Source: Larus michahellis (Eukaryota; Chordata; Aves; Charadriiformes; Laridae). From it: DNA of 64,000 nt. This document shows, piece by piece, positions 58,643 to 64,000 of this stretch (the stretch's first letter is position 1; each line of letters starts with the position of its first letter). Below the pieces are notes generated by a model. The model made no database searches. It was not told the origin of the DNA and saw nothing but the letters and a program-made list of their open reading frames with translations. The position numbers and the translations under genes were made by a program. The stretch covers positions 1,302,001-1,366,000 of the forward strand of contig NC_133906.1 of the NCBI RefSeq assembly GCF_964199755.1, given 5' to 3'.

Positions 58643-59433
58643 CAAACCTTATGAAGTTCAACAAGGCCAAGTGCAACGTCCTAAACTTGGGTTGGGACAA
58701 TCCACGTTATCAATACAGGCTGGGGGATGAGGTGATAGAGAGCAGCCCTGTGGAAAAGGACTTGGGGGTGCTGGTGGACGAAAAGCTGGACATGAGCTGA
58801 CAATGTGCGCTTGCAGCCCAGAAGGCCAATCGCATCCTGGGCTGCATCAAAAGAAGTGTGGCCAGCAGATCCAGAGAGGGGATTCTCCCTCTCTGCTCTG
58901 CTCTCCTGAGACCCCACCTGGAGTGCTGTGTCCAGCTCTGGAGCCCTCAGCACAAGGAGGACATGGAGCTGTTGGAGCGGGGCCAGAGGAGGCCCCGGAG
59001 ATGCTCAGAGGGCTGGAGCCCCTCTGCTGTGAGGACAGGCTGAGAGAGTTGGGGGGGTTCAGCCTGGAGAAGAGAAGGCTCCGGGGAGACCTTAGAGCCC
59101 CTTCCAGTCCCTGAAGGGGCTCCGTGAAAGCTGGGGAGGGGCTGTTGGCAAGGGCATGTAGCAACAGGACGAGGGGCAATGGTTATAAACTAGAGCAGGG
59201 CGGGTTTAGATTAGACATTAGGAAGAAGTTCTTTCTGCTGAGGGTGGTGAGACACTGGCCCAGGTTGCCCAGAGAGGTGGTGGAGGCCCCATCCCTGGAG
59301 ACATTCAAGACCAGGCTGGATGAGGCTCTGAGCAACCTGATCTAGTTGAAGATGTCCCTGCTGACTGCAGGGGGCTTGGACTAGACGGCCTTTAGAGGTC
59401 CCTTCCAACCCAACACATCCTCTGGTTCTATGA
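58643..59433 (+). mobile_element. CR1 LINE 3' fragment (right arm of inverted pair)
   Basis: About 790 bp, plus strand. It begins in the RT C-terminal region ([18 protein letters not shown] words), passes LVDEKLDM and ASRSREGILPLCSALLRPHL, and ends CCAACCCAACACATCCTCTG. Several frameshifts and a TGA within the frame. Confidence 0.93.
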
Positions 59434-60301
59434 CGAGGTATCAATTCCTTTGCATCCAGCATCACTTATATTTTGTGGGTACATCGCTATTTGCCATGGG
59501 GAAATGACCCTTTTTGTCTCCAGATTCAAGCCTTCGCACGGTTCCTCTAGCCCCGAGACTGTGCATAAGTCACCGCTTTCCTCAAAAATCAGAAAAACTT
59601 CCCGCGCCGTTTAAATTCATTCAGTTTGTGGTGGGAACTAGAGTTGATCAAGTGCTGTACAAAATGCTTATGTACCCACTTATCATGAGCAGCAGCTTAA
59701 GGAAAGACACGTGGCTTAAAAGAAAGAGAAAAGATGCAGCATTCCTTGCTCTCGGCTATGCTCTCACTTGCTCATGTGTGAATCCGAGCAGCTGATCCGG
59801 ATGCTGGTTGTCTCCCTCTTGCTCTCCCTGTCTGTGCTTGTGGGACCTTGTCCCTGCAAAGGCTGGTAAAGAGACTATTCTTACAACGCTGCTGGTTCGC
59901 GACCGGATTGTGGAAAATGTGTTGAGATTTCTCATTTTTCGCTTACATTCCTGGTAACTACCGTCTGCTGAAGTCTTACACCAAGCACACACCTTGGCTG
60001 TAACGTTTCTTTCTAATAGAAGAGCCAGAGTCAATTTTGACCCTCAAAATTTTATGCAAGGGCTTGAATATAAATGTCGGCATTACCAAACCAGACCTTC
60101 TAGGAAAGACCCACAAACCTGACCCACTGCAAGGCCCTCTCTGGTGCTGAGATGCAGGAATTGCTCTCAGCTTTGTTTGTGCTGCCGCCCCTCCGCTCCT
60201 GGGAACTACAAACTCATCCTGAAATTTGGGCCCTGAAGCCTTTGGGCAGAAACTTTCTGATTGTTTGACAAGGTCAAATTATGGAGCCTCGCAAACGCAG
60301 G
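59434..60301. other. Intergenic, nothing recognised
   Basis: About 870 bp of moderately A+T-rich DNA with no gene or repeat recognised. Confidence 0.55.
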
Positions 60302-60497
60302 ATCATAGAATCACAGAACGGTTTGGGTTGGAAGGGACCTTGAAGACCACTCAGTGCTACCCCCTACCCTGGGCAACGACACCTCCCACCAGCCCAGGTT
60401 GCTCCAAGCCCCATCCAACCTGGCCTTGAACCCCTCCAGGGATGGGGCAGCCACAGCTTCTCTGGGCAACCTGGGCCAGGGGCTCACTGCCCTCAGA
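60302..60497 (-). mobile_element. CR1 LINE 3' fragment
   Basis: About 195 bp: tail ATCATAGAATCACAGAACGG, TTGGAAGGGACCTTGAAGAC, then GGGGCAGCCACAGCTTCTCT. Same subfamily as the copy at 39,606-40,018. Confidence 0.92.
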
Positions 60498-62776
60498 TAG
60501 ACCCTAAAGCTGTGTAAGCCCTGAGTATGGAGAGGGAAACTGAGGCACAAGCTTGCTGGGGAACTAAGCTGCCATATCCTTCTGGAGAAGCATTGCAGGT
60601 TTAGGTGCTTGTGGGAATTCCATGCTTGGTCCTTCATCCCTTTCCTTGAATTCATCAGCTTCAAAGCTCCCTCCACGCTTCTGTATCTGGGGCAGGAGGG
60701 GAGAAGAAGCCAAAGGTAACTATTTCTGAAGTTTGGCAATAGCTAGAAAGATTGCCCAGGACCTACTTTTATTTGCATCCTTAAATCTTTTATCCGTGTA
60801 ATTTCTAAAGAGCAGGTGAGTTTGGTCCAGAGCAAAGAACTCTCTGTGCACGATGCTGCTTTACAACCAGCTTGTGCGGTGGCGGTCACTTCGCAAGGCC
60901 GAAATAACACAAGTGACAAGGCGTGCCCGACAGTCAGGGAGGGTCGTGTGCTTCCATGGGGAAAAAAGCGCAGGAAAGTGTTTGTGAGGTTGGCCATGGA
61001 TCCACCTCCCGTGAAGAAACAGCTCCAGGAGGCGAGCAGCAGTGACTGTTCGGTGGGGCTATGCTGCCCTCAAGCGTTGCTTTATAGCAATATCCAAATT
61101 TTCGAAGTCCGCCTGCACCGTTACGCCGTCCGAGGTTTGTGGCCGTGCACCAAAAAAAGGCCCTTGGAATCACACTGATATTTTTATTTTTTTTTTTATC
61201 TTTTCACGTAGCAAAAGTAGGGCTTGAAAAGTGTGTCCGTTTGAAGGGGCTGAGGAAAATGGCAAGTTCGCCAAGTTCACGCCCGCCTGCGGTTAACGCT
61301 CGGCATCCTACGGAGCGAGGAAAACAGCAGCTCGGCGCTGCGGCTGTCGGCCATGGTGGGCCTCTCACGTCTATCGGACTTAATCTGGCTATTAATTAAC
61401 CGCTTTGTGCTGCACCGGCTACTGGCTCCACAGTCCCTTTCGTTTCCTCTTCCCAGTGGCTCAGTGGGAGCAGGATAATATATATACATATAGGGGGTGC
61501 GTATAATCGAGAGCCAGCAGCCTGACGGTCCAGAAGCCTTCACAGGGCTGTCTTCACGCCCTCGCACACTGCCCGTTTTAGCACACAGCTGTGCCTGCGA
61601 ATTCACACCATTAAATCCCTGAGCCTTTAAGTCCTGGTGTAGCATCCATGGGGGTAACATATACGTAGAACCCAACATCCAGATTTTTAATTAAATTGTT
61701 AGCCAGGCACCCGAAACGTGCATTTCTCACAATTCCTCACTCTTGCCTGTAGTTCCGTAGCGCCTCTTCCCCGACCTGAAAGTGCTGCAGTTTTGAGTTT
61801 CGCCGGCACCTTCAACGGATGTGTCAGATGGAGTATAGTCCCCGGCACGACTGCGCGACGCTTAGGTCTCACAGAAACGTGGACAAAGAAATGGAAAAAC
61901 AACTTAAAGCCCCGAGTAGGGAAGCAGGGTTATTTCTGAGAGCCAGTCTGGGGTCTCAGGCGGCTCAGTGGGCCCTGCAGCGCTTCACTAAGCCAAGCTT
62001 CTTACCAGCAAACTGCCAGCTCCAGCCCTCAGATCATAACTTCACGGCGTTGGTTTTAGGGAGTCATTTTTGTTCTTTCCTCATCGATTTTGTTCTGGGC
62101 TCTGGGGTCTGCGGTAAGAGCAGGAGCCAGCCAGTGCCACCAGCCTGCTGCTCCCATGGCAGCTCAGCATCCCCCCGGACCAGCCGGTGTGGCACGAAGC
62201 CGTTCGGGGCAGCAGCGACCTGGCTAACGGTGGCCACGTGGATGCGTAGAGGACGCCCCGAGTCACCCTGAGCAAACAGCAGCGCCACCTGAGCTGCTTC
62301 AGCCGCCGAGAAAAGAGCGTGCACAAACACATCCTGCTCGTGAAAGGGAGAGGAAAAGGGGTTAATTAGGTTGGGATATGTTTTGTCTCTTTTTCCTGCG
62401 TCTGGCGCTGCCCCTGGGCTGGGCACAGCCTCCCAAGGCCGGAGACGGTTGTCTCTGCCCTGAAACCAGCAGCAGAGAGCGTGGAGGGGGGTTGCCTCCA
62501 CCCCTAGCTGTCGGGAAAAGGATGGCTGTCTCCGTGCTGTGGCCTAGGGACAGGAAGAGGGCGGGAGGGATCTCGAGCCACTTGACGAGGCACCACGCTT
62601 GGGACCAAACGCATCCTGCCACTTGGGCCTGTCACCAGCCCCAGGACCAGTCGCTGGAGCCTCCAGCGCAGCTGTCTGCCAGGCCCACGCCAGCCCCACG
62701 CGGCGAGCGCTTGCCACAAGAGCCGGAGCAGACGGGATGAGACACAGACTCAAGCTGTTATCTGAAATAAAAGCCC
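60498..62776. other. Intergenic, nothing recognised
   Basis: About 2.3 kb. Open frames of up to 150 codons occur on both strands, none with a recognised family. An expected neighbour from human synteny, ECSCR (small signal-peptide and membrane protein), was not recognised. Its short exons could be missed by eye. Confidence 0.5.
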
Positions 62777-63409
62777 TCGAAAACCAAAAGTAGTTTAGGG
62801 AGGAGAGACTGCTTTATTCAACATCGGGTGCTAGGGGGAAAACCCACAAATCTAGCACCCCTGATCGGGGATATTCACCCATTATTTATACACAAAATAG
62901 TCTCATAATTCCGCCTACCTAATACGTAACTCCACCCAGGCTTACAGATGGCCAAATAGCCTTTTTGCACATGTGTTTTAAATTTTGCTGTGTTGGCAAA
63001 ACGCTTCCGGGCAAGCATGAGCTTCTCGGTGGTCGTTTGGGTAAGAAGACCCTTCCTCACATTATCCTTTTGAGGTATTGAATCATCTCAGGACAGTCAA
63101 AGTTCGCTGTAAGTTTGCCAACTTCTTGAAGATAATAAGGATGTTCTTTGAAGTAGCTACAACTCTATATAAAAGAACCTCAAAGTGATTAACTACTTCT
63201 CGTTATCCCATCCTTGGTGATGAGCTACTTCTGACTGTCTCCTCATTATCGCTATCTGTAACATCAGCTCAGTGACAAACTGTTTTCTCACACAGTAAGA
63301 AGGTCAGTAATTAGCTATTTTCTCACATAGGAAGAAGGTCAGTAGGAAACAAACAACATTTTAGTTAGCAGATGACTATAAACAAAGCCGAGGCCTGTCT
63401 TTGGTAACA
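62777..63409 (-). mobile_element. Solo LTR of an endogenous retrovirus, minus strand
   Basis: Read on the minus strand it starts TGTTACC at 63,409. It has a TATA-like TATAAATAA at about 62,890-62,882 and a polyadenylation signal AATAAA at about 62,816-62,811 followed by GCAGTCTCTCC, and ends near 62,777. A 6-bp AAGCCC is found on both sides (62,771-62,776 and 63,410-63,415), as expected for a target-site duplication of an ERVK-type element. No internal retroviral sequence is attached, so it is a solo LTR. The 3' end reads TTCGA instead of the usual CA, so the exact border or the duplication may be off by a few bases. Confidence 0.6.
62826..62860 (-). repeat. Perfect 9-bp hairpin in the LTR leader region
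   Basis: GGGTGCTAG at 62,826-62,834 and CTAGCACCC at 62,852-62,860 form a stem with a 17-base loop. It lies between the TATA-like box and the polyadenylation signal, that is in the expected R region of the LTR transcript. Confidence 0.8.
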
Positions 63410-64000
63410 AAGCCCTTGATGTTTTGGTACCGATCCCTACGCTGGAAGCTGCTTTCTACCTTTCTGTGCTCTACACCTCTTCAGGAGCCGCACTAGCACA
63501 CATTCACCCCCACACGGCGCTTTTCACCAACGAACACGTTGCAGGTAGCGATGCCCAGGGCTTGGCTCCCTCCAGGTTCCACGGAGAGCACACCCTCACC
63601 CGAGGGCTGCCCGTCTCCCGCCTGGGCTGTGGGGACGGCGTGCTCTTCCTGGCCACCCCCATGGGGTGAATCCCTCCCTCGCCTGCTCTGGTGGTACAAG
63701 GATTGCACACACATCGACAACTGTCTGCTACCTTTGGGAGGTCACCTTTGGTGGCCCTTGGCTTTTCTCTGCTGGCCTGGAGGCACTGCAACACAACCAG
63801 ATGGAGAAGGGTCCCCAGCTCCGTAGCGTCGCCGTGGTGCCCCTCTGAGGAAGACATGGAAGGGGTGCTCAAGTGCTGAAAACTCCCTTTCACCTAAGAG
63901 GGGATCAAGTCGGAGTTGGTGTTTATTAGAAGACCTTTAAGAAGGTCCATTAGATGGCTATTAACAGACTCAAGCTGGTACCAACCGCAGATAACCAGCC
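63410..64000. other. Right end, nothing recognised
   Basis: About 590 bp beyond the LTR. Short overlapping open frames on both strands, none of known family. Confidence 0.55.

Noticed and set aside
63424..63893. Retroviral internal region next to the LTR
   Set aside because: Frames on both strands beyond the LTR show no gag, protease, pol or env motif, so the LTR appears solo.

Overview
This is nuclear DNA from a bird. Two lines of evidence support that. CR1 (chicken repeat 1) LINE fragments are scattered over most of the window, and the two recognisable genes are split vertebrate genes in the UBE2D2-STING1 order known from human 5q31. I cannot name the species. The STING1 protein is clearly avian-like but differs from the chicken protein as I remember it.

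Left third (1-26,700): the 5' portion of UBE2D2, an E2 ubiquitin-conjugating enzyme, on the minus strand. Coding exons 1-5 (residues 1-101 plus one base, including catalytic Cys85) can be placed to the base at 25,724-25,747, 16,058-16,121, 11,341-11,372, 11,172-11,249 and 10,978-11,083. The last two coding exons were not found and presumably lie beyond position 1. The gene starts in a large CpG island (about 25,080-26,680) that carries a TTCTCGCGAGAA promoter palindrome. Introns hold a few minus-strand CR1 pieces.

Middle (26,700-43,157): intergenic DNA between the two head-to-head genes. It contains CR1 3' ends, an avian ERVL-like solo LTR, a 540-bp (CCTT)n-type homopyrimidine tract, a small minisatellite, and a pile-up of nested CR1 fragments at 39.6-41.6 kb.

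STING1 (43,158-52,644, plus strand): all six coding exons can be placed and join into a 383-residue cyclic-dinucleotide sensor with four membrane segments, the ligand-binding domain and a C-terminal tail carrying the TBK1/IRF3 motifs. Introns 4 and 5 contain antisense CR1 insertions. The one in intron 5 is about 3.4 kb, with the end of ORF1 and a 600-codon open stretch of ORF2.

Right flank (52,645-64,000): no gene recognised. It holds several CR1 copies, including a long inverted pair, and a minus-strand solo LTR at about 62,777-63,409. The human neighbour ECSCR was not recognised.

UBE2D2 and STING1 are neighbours by synteny. Both touch ubiquitin or innate-immune signalling, but nothing in the sequence shows co-regulation. 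I found no clearly new biological system. The most useful leads are the STING1 protein details, the long-ORF CR1 in its intron, the inverted CR1 pair downstream and the LTR hairpin.
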